This document shows positions 8,363 to 17,502 of a stretch of DNA of 53,556 bases, piece after piece; the first letter of the stretch is position 1; each line of letters opens with the position of its first letter. The position numbers and the translations under genes were made by a program. Location: assembly GCA_050943495.1 (NCBI GenBank), contig JBMNPH010000014.1:1-53556 (forward strand), in the 5' to 3' direction. The notes beneath the pieces were generated by a model, which saw nothing but the letters and a program-made list of their open reading frames with translations, did no database searches and was not told where the DNA came from. Source of the DNA: Merdivicinus sp050943495. Its GTDB lineage: Bacteria > Bacillota > Clostridia > Oscillospirales > Ruminococcaceae.

Positions 8363-8719
8363 CTATTTACGCAATAATTCCCGCACACTCAGAATTGCTA
8401 AAAATGTGGCAAATAGACGGCTTAACCATTCGCCACCAATCCATTGCGCAAGAAGGACCCCGCCAATTGATCCACCTACTCCCCCAATCAAAGCCGGAAG
8501 CACCGCTTTCTTCTCGATTAGATGATTCTTCCAATGGAGAAAGAGCGAGACTCCGCCTACCGGCAGAAAAAACAACAAATTGATCCACTGAGCGGCAATT
8601 TGATCCATTCCTGCCACAGCTGTTAAATATACCAAAAGAATGAATCCGCCTCCAAACCCCATTGAGGCGGCAATTCCCGCCCCCAGTGAAACCACTCCTG
8701 CAATTACCCATTCTATCAT
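8363..8719 (-). CDS. TauE/SafE (TSUP) transporter, half-size subunit B
   Basis: A 118-residue membrane protein carrying one TSUP repeat: an N-terminal amphipathic GAGIAASMGFGGGFILLVYL segment with the family's glycine motif, then two further helices and a short C-terminus. Full-length TauE/SafE anion exporters (sulfite, sulfoacetate and similar) contain two such repeats in about 240-270 residues. The ATG at 8719 overlaps the TGA of the upstream TSUP gene (ATGA), which implies translational coupling and one-to-one synthesis. The longer frame starting at 8893 lies inside the upstream gene and is not conserved. It probably forms a heterodimer with the upstream protein; substrate unknown. Confidence 0.8.
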   Translation of the reverse strand: MIEWVIAGVVSLGAGIAASMGFGGGFILLVYLTAVAGMDQIAAQWINLLFFLPVGGVSLFLHWKNHLIEKKAVLPALIGGVGGSIGGVLLAQWIGGEWLSRLFATFLAILSVRELLRK

Positions 8720-9069
8720 CGCATCCACAGCCTCACAGCGGAAATCAATAAAATTCCGGCAAAAATTTTTTGCAGAACTCGATTTCCAATTTTCTTCAGG
8801 ATGGCAGATCCAATCAGGGCACCAACAATTCCCAATGGGCAAAATCGCAGGGCTTCTTCCCAAGGCGGTGTCATTTTGTACATATATAAGCATATACTAA
8901 TGATACTCAATGGCAATATAACGGCAATAGAAGTTGCATGCGCCTTTTTGGATTCCATCCCATCTTTTTCGAACAGCGGTACCACAACGGTTCCGCCTCC
9001 TGCACCGAATAGGCCGTTCAGCAATCCTGCAACTGCCCCTGTTATGGCATAATACCAGTTTTTGCGCAT
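8716..9069 (-). CDS. TauE/SafE (TSUP) transporter, half-size subunit A
   Basis: A 117-residue membrane protein with one TSUP repeat: GAVAGLLNGLFGAGGGTVVV is the characteristic start, followed by helices around LPLSIISICLYMY and CPLGIVGALIGSAI. The start is set at 9069 (MRKNWYYAITGAVAG), with GGGGG nine bases upstream; a TTG-initiated frame from 9150 would add 27 non-conserved residues and has a weak AGAGG site, so it cannot be fully excluded. It overlaps the second half-transporter gene by four bases. It is divergent from thioredoxin, with the promoter region shared. Sulfur-anion transport is the family expectation but is not proven here. Confidence 0.78.
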   Translation of the reverse strand: MRKNWYYAITGAVAGLLNGLFGAGGGTVVVPLFEKDGMESKKAHATSIAVILPLSIISICLYMYKMTPPWEEALRFCPLGIVGALIGSAILKKIGNRVLQKIFAGILLISAVRLWMR

Positions 9070-9159
9070 CCTTTCTAACCCCCAATTTTTATTCTCCGGA
9101 ATAGTTTTTCCTGTTTTGCCAACAATATGTGACAGGATTGTAAATTCCAATTTAGCCTC

Positions 9160-9188
9160 TTGACATTTCTAGACGAAAGTTGTAATAT
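9160..9188 (+). promoter_or_regulatory. Promoter of thioredoxin gene
   Basis: TTGACA (9160-9165), a 17-base spacer and TAATAT (9183-9188), about 50 bases before the trxA start codon. Confidence 0.7.
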
Positions 9189-9235
9189 ATACTCAAGAGG
9201 TAAACATTAAATATAAAAACAAGGAGGATTTTCAA

Positions 9236-9544
9236 ATGTCTGTTATTACTATCACAACTCAAAATTTCCAAAAAGAAGTTCTGGAATCTGATAAACCTGT
9301 TCTCGTTGATTTTTGGGCATCTTGGTGCGGACCGTGCCGTATGCTCTCTCCTGTAGTCGATCAGATCGCAGAGGAAACCGACAGCATCAAAGTTGGAAAA
9401 ATCAATGTGGATGAGCAGCCGGATCTGGCCGCAGAATTCGGCGTATCCAGTATCCCAACTTTGATCGTCTTCAAGAATGGAAAAGCTGTTCAAAGTTCTG
9501 TTGGAGTACGTCCCAAAGCCGCTATTCTTGCAATGCTCGACTAA
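9236..9544 (+). CDS. trxA: Thioredoxin
   Basis: This 102-residue protein has the full thioredoxin fold with the redox motif WCGPC (Cys31, Cys34) in VDFWASWCGPCRMLSPVVDQ, the conserved Asp before it, and the cis-proline in SSIPTLIVFKNGK. It reduces protein disulfides in the cytosol, using electrons from thioredoxin reductase, which is not encoded here. AAGGAGG precedes the ATG by eight bases. The gene has its own promoter and terminator, and is divergent from the TauE/SafE pair. Confidence 0.97.
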   Translation: MSVITITTQNFQKEVLESDKPVLVDFWASWCGPCRMLSPVVDQIAEETDSIKVGKINVDEQPDLAAEFGVSSIPTLIVFKNGKAVQSSVGVRPKAAILAMLD

Positions 9545-9561
9545 TTGGATCAAAATAAATG

Positions 9562-9604
9562 AAAACGCCGTTTCCGGACAATAAGCCGGGACGGCGTTTT
9601 TTAT
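9562..9604. terminator. Bidirectional terminator between trxA and the NSS transporter gene
   Basis: AAAACGCCGT and ACGGCGTTTT form the stem base, with inner CCGG/CCGG pairing, followed by T6 on the plus strand and T-rich sequence on the minus strand. Confidence 0.85.
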
Positions 9605-9615
9605 AAAATTATGAT

Positions 9616-10953
9616 TTACGCGCCTGTTACAACTCCATAAACGGAAATGAAACCGCCGATTGTAACAACAGCAATGAGAATTGGGGTAATCAAGCGGATG
9701 CACCAAATCCAAGCCTTCTTCAATTTAAAGGTAACACCCTCCTGTTCAATCTCTTCGACCAAAACATTGGGGCCCCAGATCCAGCCGATGAAAATACACA
9801 TGAGCAATCCGCCAAGCGGCAGCAGCAGGTTATCCGTAATCATTCCGATGAAATCAAAGAAATTGTAACCGATAATTTTGAAATCACCGAGAATACCAAA
9901 TGATAATGAGCTGGGGATTCCCAACAATGTAATAATGATTCCCAAAAGAATCGTCGCCTTTTTACGCGACCAATGGAGATTATCCATGGCAAAGGATACT
10001 ACGCATTCCAATAATGCAATGGAGGAAGTCACAGCGGCAAACAGCATCAGAATAAAGAAGAGCAGTGCAAAAATTGAACCGCCAAACATTTTTCCAAAGA
10101 CTTTCGGCAGTGTATCGAAAATCAAAACTGGACCTTGTGTTGGTTCCAACCCAAAGGAGAATACCGCCGGGAAGATGGCAATTCCAGCCATAATCGCTGC
10201 CATCGTATCCAAACCGGCTACTTTTGCACAGTTCACCGGAATATTTTCATCGCGCCGTAAATAACTTCCGTATGTCAGCGTGATTCCCATTGCCAAGCTA
10301 AGTGAATAGAAAACCTGTCCCAAAGCAGCAGTAATGGAACTAAAGGTGAATTCACCGCCCGCGCCTGGCACAAAAATAAAGGAAAGTCCGGTTCCAGAAT
10401 CAGGCAATGTAAGCGAACGAACAATCAAGATCACTAAGAGGATAAAGAGGGTCGGCATCATAACTTTCGATACTTTTTCAATACCTTTTGTACCGATATA
10501 GCAGATGATAATAGTTGCCAGCATAAAGACCACATGCCACAGAATTGGTTCACCGACTTGCGCCGTATAAGCAGCAAAATCCGCAGGCGCTTGCAGCGTT
10601 GTAGCGTAGGAAACGATATATTTGATAATCCAACCGCCAATCACGCTATAATAAGAAAGTATCAACCCGGCAGTCAATACTCCCATGACACCGATCACAG
10701 CAGCCTTTTTTCCGCCAAGTTTCCGATAAGCAGCAACTGGGCTTTTTTGTGTTTTCCGGCCAATAGCCATCTCTGCAATCATGACCGGAAGTCCCAAGAT
10801 CACAATAAATATCAAATAGGCAACGAGAAACATAAATCCCCCGTTTTCTCCCATCAGATAGGGAAATTTCCATAAATTTCCCAACCCGATTGCCGCTCCG
10901 GCAGTTGCAAGCAGGAATCCCACACTGCTTGCCCACTGGTTACGTTTACTCAT
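9616..10953 (-). CDS. Sodium-dependent amino acid transporter (NSS/SNF family)
   Basis: A 445-residue polytopic membrane protein of the neurotransmitter:sodium symporter family. The N-terminus WASSVGFLLATAGAAIGLGN then LWKFPYLMGENGGFMFL is the signature of TM1, including the unwound substrate and sodium site. Later helices include FYSLSLAMGITLTYGSYLRR (TM6 region) and FILMLFAAVTSSIALLECVV (TM8, with Na+-coordinating Ser/Thr). About 11-12 helices are visible. Bacterial members import amino acids (for example Trp, Tyr or branched-chain) with Na+. The specific amino acid is not readable. It has its own promoter upstream. Confidence 0.92.
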   Translation of the reverse strand: MSKRNQWASSVGFLLATAGAAIGLGNLWKFPYLMGENGGFMFLVAYLIFIVILGLPVMIAEMAIGRKTQKSPVAAYRKLGGKKAAVIGVMGVLTAGLILSYYSVIGGWIIKYIVSYATTLQAPADFAAYTAQVGEPILWHVVFMLATIIICYIGTKGIEKVSKVMMPTLFILLVILIVRSLTLPDSGTGLSFIFVPGAGGEFTFSSITAALGQVFYSLSLAMGITLTYGSYLRRDENIPVNCAKVAGLDTMAAIMAGIAIFPAVFSFGLEPTQGPVLIFDTLPKVFGKMFGGSIFALLFFILMLFAAVTSSIALLECVVSFAMDNLHWSRKKATILLGIIITLLGIPSSLSFGILGDFKIIGYNFFDFIGMITDNLLLPLGGLLMCIFIGWIWGPNVLVEEIEQEGVTFKLKKAWIWCIRLITPILIAVVTIGGFISVYGVVTGA

Positions 10954-10989
10954 GATTGAAGACCTCCCACAAACAATACTATGTTGTAC

Positions 10990-11018
10990 AGTTTAGCACA
11001 GGAAAGGACAAAAATCAA
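10990..11018 (-). promoter_or_regulatory. Promoter of NSS transporter gene
   Basis: On the minus strand TTGATT (11013-11018), 17 bases, TAAACT (10990-10995), followed by GGGAGG before the start codon. It lies just after the P-loop kinase stop. Confidence 0.6.
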
Positions 11019-11023
11019 GCGTT

Positions 11024-11515
11024 TCACAATTTTTTCGATATAATCCCCGAAATTTCTGCAGGATCCGGTTCCTCAAATTGCATCATCCACTGTTTCAAAT
11101 CTGCTGGTGAAATCTGAAAAACATCGCCTTCATTATGGGCATTCCGCAGTTCCAATCGCCTCAGTAACTCCTCCTCGGATGCCTCCATATAATGAATCTG
11201 AAAATCAGCGCCGAGATTCTGAGCCCGCTGCCGAAAATCATCTCGTTCCTCTTTTGCCCAGAACCCGAAATCCAATACGACATTAACTCCCATTTGCAGC
11301 AAACGTTCCGCCTGCATCCAAATCAGCGCTTCCACGCGACTGTGAATCCGGTCATGTTCTTCACTGCATTCTGCACCATGAAAATCGTTTCCAAACAGGT
11401 AAATCTGCCACACATCCGGTGTAAAGACGATTGCATTCCATTCGTTCTGATGCGCTCTGGCATATGTTGTCTTTCCAGATCCGGGCAGTCCAACCATTAA
11501 ATGTAAAACTGCCAT
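11024..11515 (-). CDS. P-loop ATP-binding protein (AAA_33/zeta-like predicted kinase)
   Basis: A 163-residue protein with Walker A GLPGSGKTT at residues 9-17 and a second-strand VVLDFGFWAKEERDDFRQ motif. The latter is typical of the predicted kinase family that includes polynucleotide-kinase-like and zeta-toxin-like P-loop proteins; LRRLELRNAH provides the lid arginines. The substrate is unknown. There is no neighbouring antitoxin gene, so a toxin role is not supported. The AGGAGG ribosome site begins immediately after the T tract of the ABC-F terminator, so translation may depend on read-through of that hairpin. Confidence 0.75.
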   Translation of the reverse strand: MAVLHLMVGLPGSGKTTYARAHQNEWNAIVFTPDVWQIYLFGNDFHGAECSEEHDRIHSRVEALIWMQAERLLQMGVNVVLDFGFWAKEERDDFRQRAQNLGADFQIHYMEASEEELLRRLELRNAHNEGDVFQISPADLKQWMMQFEEPDPAEISGIISKKL

Positions 11516-11524
11516 TTTTTCCTC

Positions 11525-11564
11525 CTAAAAAAGGCGCTTGCCGCATCATTTGCGACAGCGCCTT
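11525..11564 (-). terminator. Terminator of ABC-F gene, abutting the next ribosome site
   Basis: On the minus strand AAGGCGCTGTCGC pairs with GCGGCAAGCGCCTT, followed by T6. The next bases are AGGAGG, the ribosome site of the P-loop kinase gene. Confidence 0.8.
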
Positions 11565-11567
11565 CTT

Positions 11568-13487
<1,920 letters not shown>

Positions 13488-13531
13488 AGGTTCCTCCTGT
13501 TATCACTTTCCTGCCGTAAGCAGGATTCCAT

Positions 13532-13576
13532 AAAAACCAATCAACCGCCGCCCCCTTTGGAGGAAGCGGCGGCGTT
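13532..13576 (-). terminator. Probable pnp terminator
   Basis: On the minus strand GCCGCCGC pairs with GGCGGCGG around a purine/pyrimidine loop, followed by a weak T-rich tail (TTGATTGGTTTTT). It lies 20 bases after the pnp stop. Confidence 0.6.
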
Positions 13577-13598
13577 TCACAACAATCAATTGTTCATT

Positions 13599-15713
13599 TT
13601 ACTTCTGATTCCGGCGAGCCAGATCATTCATTGCATCTTTCCGGGACAGATTGATACGGCCCTGATCGTCGATTTCCGTAACTTTTACATACACTTCATC
13701 GCCGACATTGACCACATCTTCCACCTTTTCCACGCGATGATTTTCCAGCTTGGAAATATGGACAAGTCCTTCCTTACCGGGAGCAATTTCTACAAAGGCT
13801 CCGAAGTTCATCAAACGGGTTACCTTACCTTTGTAAATTGCACCGACTTCCGGATCGCGGGCAATAGTCTCTACAATATACATGGCACGATCCACATTAT
13901 CCTGATCGATACCCAAAATAAAGACATTACCATCTTCATTGATATCAATTTTCACATCGCATTCCGCACAGATCTTCTGGATCACCTTACCGCCGGTACC
14001 AATGACATCACGAATCTTATCCACCGGAATTGTAGTAGATCTCTGCTTGGGAGCATACTTGGAAACATGATCGCGAGGCGCCGGAATTGCCTTCAGGATT
14101 ACTTCATCAATGATATAATCACGCGCCTTTTTGGTCTTTTCAAAGGCATCTTTAATAATATCGAGGGTCAAGCCATCGATCTTAATATCCACCTGAATTG
14201 CCGTGATACCCTTATGCGTACCGCCGACCTTGAAATCCATATCACCGTAAAAGTCTTCGAGTCCCTGAATATCCACCATAGTCATCCAACGATCGCCTTC
14301 TGTAATCAGACCGCAGGAAATACCAGCAACCGGTGCTTTAATCGGAACACCTGCTGCCATCAGAGCCAACGTTGATCCACAGATGGAAGCCTGTGAAGTA
14401 GAACCATTGGAAGACAAAACCTCAGAAACCAGACGCATCGCATATGGGAATTCATTGACATCCGGCAGAACCGGAACGAGGGCACGCTCAGCCAAAGCAC
14501 CATGACCGATTTCACGGCGTCCGGGACCTCTGGAAGGTTTGGTTTCACCGACCGAGTAGGACGGGAAATTATACTGATGCATATAGCGTTTTTCCTCTTC
14601 CTCGTCGATGCTGTCCAGAAGCTGTGCATCCGAAACCGGGCCGAGGGTAGCAACGGTCAGAACCTGAGTCTGGCCACGAGTAAACAGACCGGATCCATGA
14701 ACACGAGGCAGCAGGTCAATCTCTGCGGAAAGAGGACGCATTTCATCCATACCACGGCCATCGACACGTTTCTGCTCGTCCAGCAGCCAGCGGCGAACGA
14801 TGACTTTCTGCGCTTTATAAATTACCTCGTCCAGCAAGGTAGGCTGTGTTTCTGCATACTCCGGATCATATTTTTCATGAATGGCATCCTTGATCGGAAG
14901 CAAACGTTCTTCCCGGACATTCTTATCATCGGTGTCCAGCGCTGCTTTAAATGCATCACCGAACTCTTCCAGAACTGCATCCAGCAGATCATGGGGAACT
15001 TCCTTGGATTCAAATGCAAATTTCGGTTTGCCAATCTGTGCCTGAATATCCGCAATAAAGGCAACCATTTTCTTAATTTCTTCATGACCGACTGCAATTG
15101 CATTCAGCATGACATCGTTCGGAACCTCGTTCGCACCAGCTTCGATCATCACGATCTTTTCAGCGGAACCTGCCACCGTCAAATCCAAATCAGATTTTGC
15201 GCGGTCTGCGGTCATGGGGTTCAGGACGATATTTCCGTCCACCAAACCGACACTGACTGCGGCGATAGGCTCACGGAACGGAATATCCGAAATGCAGATT
15301 GCAATGGAAGCGGCAATAAATCCGGCAATTTCCGGAGAATTGTCAATATCTGTAGACAACACGGTTACAACGACCGATACATCATTGCGCATGTCTTTGG
15401 GGAACATGGGACGGATCGGGCGGTCAATCATACGGGAAGCAAGGGTAGCTTTCTCTGTAGGGCGGCCTTCTCTTTTCAGGAAAGAACCGGGAATTTTACC
15501 AACCGCATAGAGCTTCTCCTCATAATCCACCGAAAGGGGGAAGAAATCCACGCCTTCACGGGGTTTCGCAGAAGCGGTGACATTCGCCATCACAACGGTT
15601 TCGCCGTAACGAACCCAGCATGCACCATTTGCAAGTTCACTGGTGCGGCCTGTTTCAACAACCAACGGACGACCAGCAAAGGTCGTTTCAAAAGTTTTCA
15701 CTTCGTGTGCCAT
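13599..15713 (-). CDS. pnp: Polyribonucleotide nucleotidyltransferase (PNPase)
   Basis: A 704-residue phosphorolytic 3'-5' exoribonuclease of the RNA degradosome. It has two RNase PH domains (about 10-145 and 310-530; SYSVGETKPSRGPGRREIGH and the FKVGGTHKGITAIQVDIKID active-site region), a KH domain (IRDVIGTGGKVIQKICAE) and a C-terminal S1 domain (GAIYKGKVTRLMNFGAFVEI). The start is ATG 15713 (MAHEVKTFETTFAG), with GGAGG seven bases upstream; the frame extends 13 codons further but these are not conserved. It follows rpsO, as in most bacteria. A leader hairpin that could mediate autoregulation precedes it. Confidence 0.97.
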   Translation of the reverse strand: MAHEVKTFETTFAGRPLVVETGRTSELANGACWVRYGETVVMANVTASAKPREGVDFFPLSVDYEEKLYAVGKIPGSFLKREGRPTEKATLASRMIDRPIRPMFPKDMRNDVSVVVTVLSTDIDNSPEIAGFIAASIAICISDIPFREPIAAVSVGLVDGNIVLNPMTADRAKSDLDLTVAGSAEKIVMIEAGANEVPNDVMLNAIAVGHEEIKKMVAFIADIQAQIGKPKFAFESKEVPHDLLDAVLEEFGDAFKAALDTDDKNVREERLLPIKDAIHEKYDPEYAETQPTLLDEVIYKAQKVIVRRWLLDEQKRVDGRGMDEMRPLSAEIDLLPRVHGSGLFTRGQTQVLTVATLGPVSDAQLLDSIDEEEEKRYMHQYNFPSYSVGETKPSRGPGRREIGHGALAERALVPVLPDVNEFPYAMRLVSEVLSSNGSTSQASICGSTLALMAAGVPIKAPVAGISCGLITEGDRWMTMVDIQGLEDFYGDMDFKVGGTHKGITAIQVDIKIDGLTLDIIKDAFEKTKKARDYIIDEVILKAIPAPRDHVSKYAPKQRSTTIPVDKIRDVIGTGGKVIQKICAECDVKIDINEDGNVFILGIDQDNVDRAMYIVETIARDPEVGAIYKGKVTRLMNFGAFVEIAPGKEGLVHISKLENHRVEKVEDVVNVGDEVYVKVTEIDDQGRINLSRKDAMNDLARRNQK

Positions 15714-15743
15714 TTGTACCTCCAGACTGTGCGGTACAAACAG

Positions 15744-15797
15744 GTTTAGCAATAATTCCTGCGCCCGGATAGCCAGACGTACGAGTTAATGCTAAAC
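15744..15797 (-). promoter_or_regulatory. Long stem-loop in the pnp 5' leader (possible processing/autoregulation site)
   Basis: GTTTAGCA (15744-15751) and TGCTAAAC (15790-15797) are perfectly complementary, and further A/T pairs lie inside, enclosing about 38 bases. It is located 30 bases before the pnp start codon. In E. coli a leader duplex is cut by RNase III and PNPase then controls its own mRNA; a similar role here is inference. Confidence 0.5.
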
Positions 15798-15870
15798 ACC
15801 CGTTCCTTCCGCACGAAATAATAAAATTTTATTGTTTTCTGCCAGCAGAATAACTGCCGAAAGATACACC

Positions 15871-15898
15871 AAAAGGCAGATGGAACACCATCTGCCTC
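15871..15898 (-). terminator. Hairpin after rpsO (terminator or processing stem)
   Basis: GGCAGATGG and CCATCTGCC form a perfect 9-bp stem with a 4-base loop and are followed by TTTT on the minus strand. The short T tract may allow partial read-through to pnp. Confidence 0.75.
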
Positions 15899-15911
15899 CC
15901 GATTGCCAAAA

Positions 15912-16178
15912 TTACTTACGGATGCCCAGTTTCTCAATCAAAGCACGATAGCATTCGATATCGGTCTTCATGAGGTAGTTGAGCAGATTGCGGCGGCGGC
16001 CGACCATTTTCAACAGACCGCGGCGGCTGTGATGGTCATTTTTGTTAGCCTTCAAATGCTCGGTCAGGTCGTTGATTCTCTTGGTCAGGATTGCAACCTG
16101 AACTTCTGGAGAACCGGTATCGCCGTCATGACGCTTATTTGCCTCAATAATCTGGGTTTTCTCTTCTTTTCTCATCAT
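15912..16178 (-). CDS. rpsO: 30S ribosomal protein S15
   Basis: An 88-residue small-subunit protein that binds the central domain of 16S rRNA early in 30S assembly. It has the family core HDGDTGSPEVQVAILTKRIN, then LTEHLKANKNDHHSRRGLL and the basic MVGRRRNLLNYL. Two ATG codons are adjacent (16178 and 16175); GAGGTGA is six bases before the first. The leader of about 100 bases between promoter and start contains a GCCCCAACGGGGA hairpin and could host the S15 autoregulatory site known in this gene family. pnp follows. Confidence 0.97.
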   Translation of the reverse strand: MMRKEEKTQIIEANKRHDGDTGSPEVQVAILTKRINDLTEHLKANKNDHHSRRGLLKMVGRRRNLLNYLMKTDIECYRALIEKLGIRK

Positions 16179-16281
16179 AGTGAGTCACCTCTTTCAAAAA
16201 TTTGCCGACAAAGAGAGCTAAGGGCAGGCAACGTCCCCGTTGGGGCTTACTCCACAAAGCTATCCATGCGGTAACAAAAGT

Positions 16282-16310
16282 ATTATAGCACGTCTGATAC
16301 CGTTTGTAAA
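16282..16310 (-). promoter_or_regulatory. Promoter of rpsO (and pnp)
   Basis: On the minus strand TTTACA (16305-16310), 17 bases, TATAAT (16282-16287). It begins just after the URO-D-like stop codon and leaves a leader of about 100 bases. Confidence 0.8.
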
Positions 16311-16318
16311 GGACTTTT

Positions 16319-17395
16319 TTAGATTTTACCAAAACTTTTGAAATATTCTGCACAAGCCTGAACATAGGCAAGGATGTTTTCCCACGGGACCTCCGGCTCC
16401 AGCAAATGTGTAGGAGCCGGCAAAAGACCGCCATAGTTTTTCGCAATCTCCAGATGTTCCCATACCTTGGCGCGAACCTGTTCCGGCGTTCCGAACGGCA
16501 TGGTAGTCTGCGTGCCGATCGTGCCGTGGAAGCTGACCTTTCCTCCAAAATCTCTGTAAATCTCCCGAAAATCCATGCTTTCCGGCTGAATCGGATTCAG
16601 AACATCCACTCCGACTTCAATCAAATGCGGAATAAACGGGATAACATAGCCGCAGCTGTGGTACAGGACCAGAATATTCGGATTTACAGCGCGCGCCGCA
16701 TCAATCACCTGTTTCAGGCGCGGCTTGATCCAGCGGCAGTACAGGTCGACGCTCATCATCGGAGTTCTCTGCATGCCGATATCGTCCCCCAGATACAGCA
16801 GATCAACACCTGCTTCTGCAAAGGAACGTGCACGGATCACGGCACGTTCTGTGACAGCATCGAGCAGATATTCGGCAATCGGATCCTCGCTCATCATATC
16901 CATCATAAGATCTTCCATTCCCCGGATATACCAGGAGGTTTCCCAGATTGTGCACTGCATCCCGCCCATTACGGCGAGACCTTTTTCACGGATTGCGTCC
17001 GCCTGCTTTTTCTGATGGGAAGCATCGCCGCCGGCATAATCTGGAAGCGGATACGCCTTTACCTCTGCCAAACTGTCAATCCCCCTCAGCGGGCAGCGCA
17101 TATAGGTCATATGTTTGGCTGCTTCGCTTCCCGGCTCATGGGCAACTCCCCAACGGTCAATTTCCGCCCCTGCCTTCAGATTCGGATGATATCCGAGATA
17201 GAGATTGTCATTCTTGGGAACAGCGATATCCCCAACACCTTGCCATGGAAAATGAAAATATTCGGAATACGGCATGGTTTCCCCGGTCCGACTGCGATAT
17301 TCCTCTACAAGGGACGGGCAGAGACTGAACTCCACCGGCACCCACTCATATGGTTCCCTTCGAAGGAGTGCCAATACATTCTCACGCGCATTCAT
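16319..17395 (-). CDS. Uroporphyrinogen decarboxylase-like protein (probable corrinoid/C1 methyltransferase family)
   Basis: A 358-residue TIM-barrel protein of the URO-D superfamily. True HemE landmarks are missing, while the YHSCGYVIPFIPHLIEVGVD segment carries the His-x-Cys zinc motif seen in MtaA/MtbA-type methyltransferases, and the end has a further candidate in LPAPTHLLEPEVPWENI. Such proteins transfer methyl groups to or from corrinoid proteins, or remain uncharacterised. No corrinoid protein or activase gene is adjacent. The gene is divergent from an AraC regulator, and a shared operator-like palindrome lies between them, so it may be induced by a small carbon substrate. It is not needed for heme synthesis on this evidence. 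Confidence 0.78.
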   Translation of the reverse strand: MNARENVLALLRREPYEWVPVEFSLCPSLVEEYRSRTGETMPYSEYFHFPWQGVGDIAVPKNDNLYLGYHPNLKAGAEIDRWGVAHEPGSEAAKHMTYMRCPLRGIDSLAEVKAYPLPDYAGGDASHQKKQADAIREKGLAVMGGMQCTIWETSWYIRGMEDLMMDMMSEDPIAEYLLDAVTERAVIRARSFAEAGVDLLYLGDDIGMQRTPMMSVDLYCRWIKPRLKQVIDAARAVNPNILVLYHSCGYVIPFIPHLIEVGVDVLNPIQPESMDFREIYRDFGGKVSFHGTIGTQTTMPFGTPEQVRAKVWEHLEIAKNYGGLLPAPTHLLEPEVPWENILAYVQACAEYFKSFGKI

Positions 17396-17417
17396 AAGAT
17401 TCCTCCGTAATTTTTGA

Positions 17418-17447
17418 TTGACTTTTCTCTATTATACCATGTATAAT
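17418..17447 (+). promoter_or_regulatory. Promoter of the AraC regulator gene
   Basis: TTGACT (17418-17423), 18 bases, TATAAT (17442-17447). The -10 box lies inside the palindrome at 17436-17462. Confidence 0.7.
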
Positions 17448-17462
17448 GAGGTTGTACATGGT
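17436..17462. promoter_or_regulatory. Inverted repeat in the divergent URO-D/AraC intergenic region (candidate operator)
   Basis: ACCATGTA and TACATGGT are perfect 8-bp inverted arms separated by 11 bases, overlapping the -10 box of the AraC gene. A third partial half-site (ACATGG) follows at about 17465. The arrangement suits autorepression by the neighbouring regulator. Confidence 0.55.
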
Positions 17463-17502
17463 AAACATGGTCCAAACCTGTCAATTTTGGGAGGAATCTT
17501 CA

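Noticed and set aside
11024..11515. Zeta-type toxin of a toxin-antitoxin pair
   Set aside because: Only the P-loop and general kinase pattern fit; no antitoxin gene is adjacent and the operon partners are housekeeping genes.
14502..15749. 415-residue plus-strand frame opposite pnp
   Set aside because: Length arises from codon bias of pnp on the other strand; no motif or ribosome site.
17446..17502. Longer start for the AraC regulator
   Set aside because: The extra codons overlap the -10 box and operator, and the strong GGGAGGA site precedes ATG 17503.
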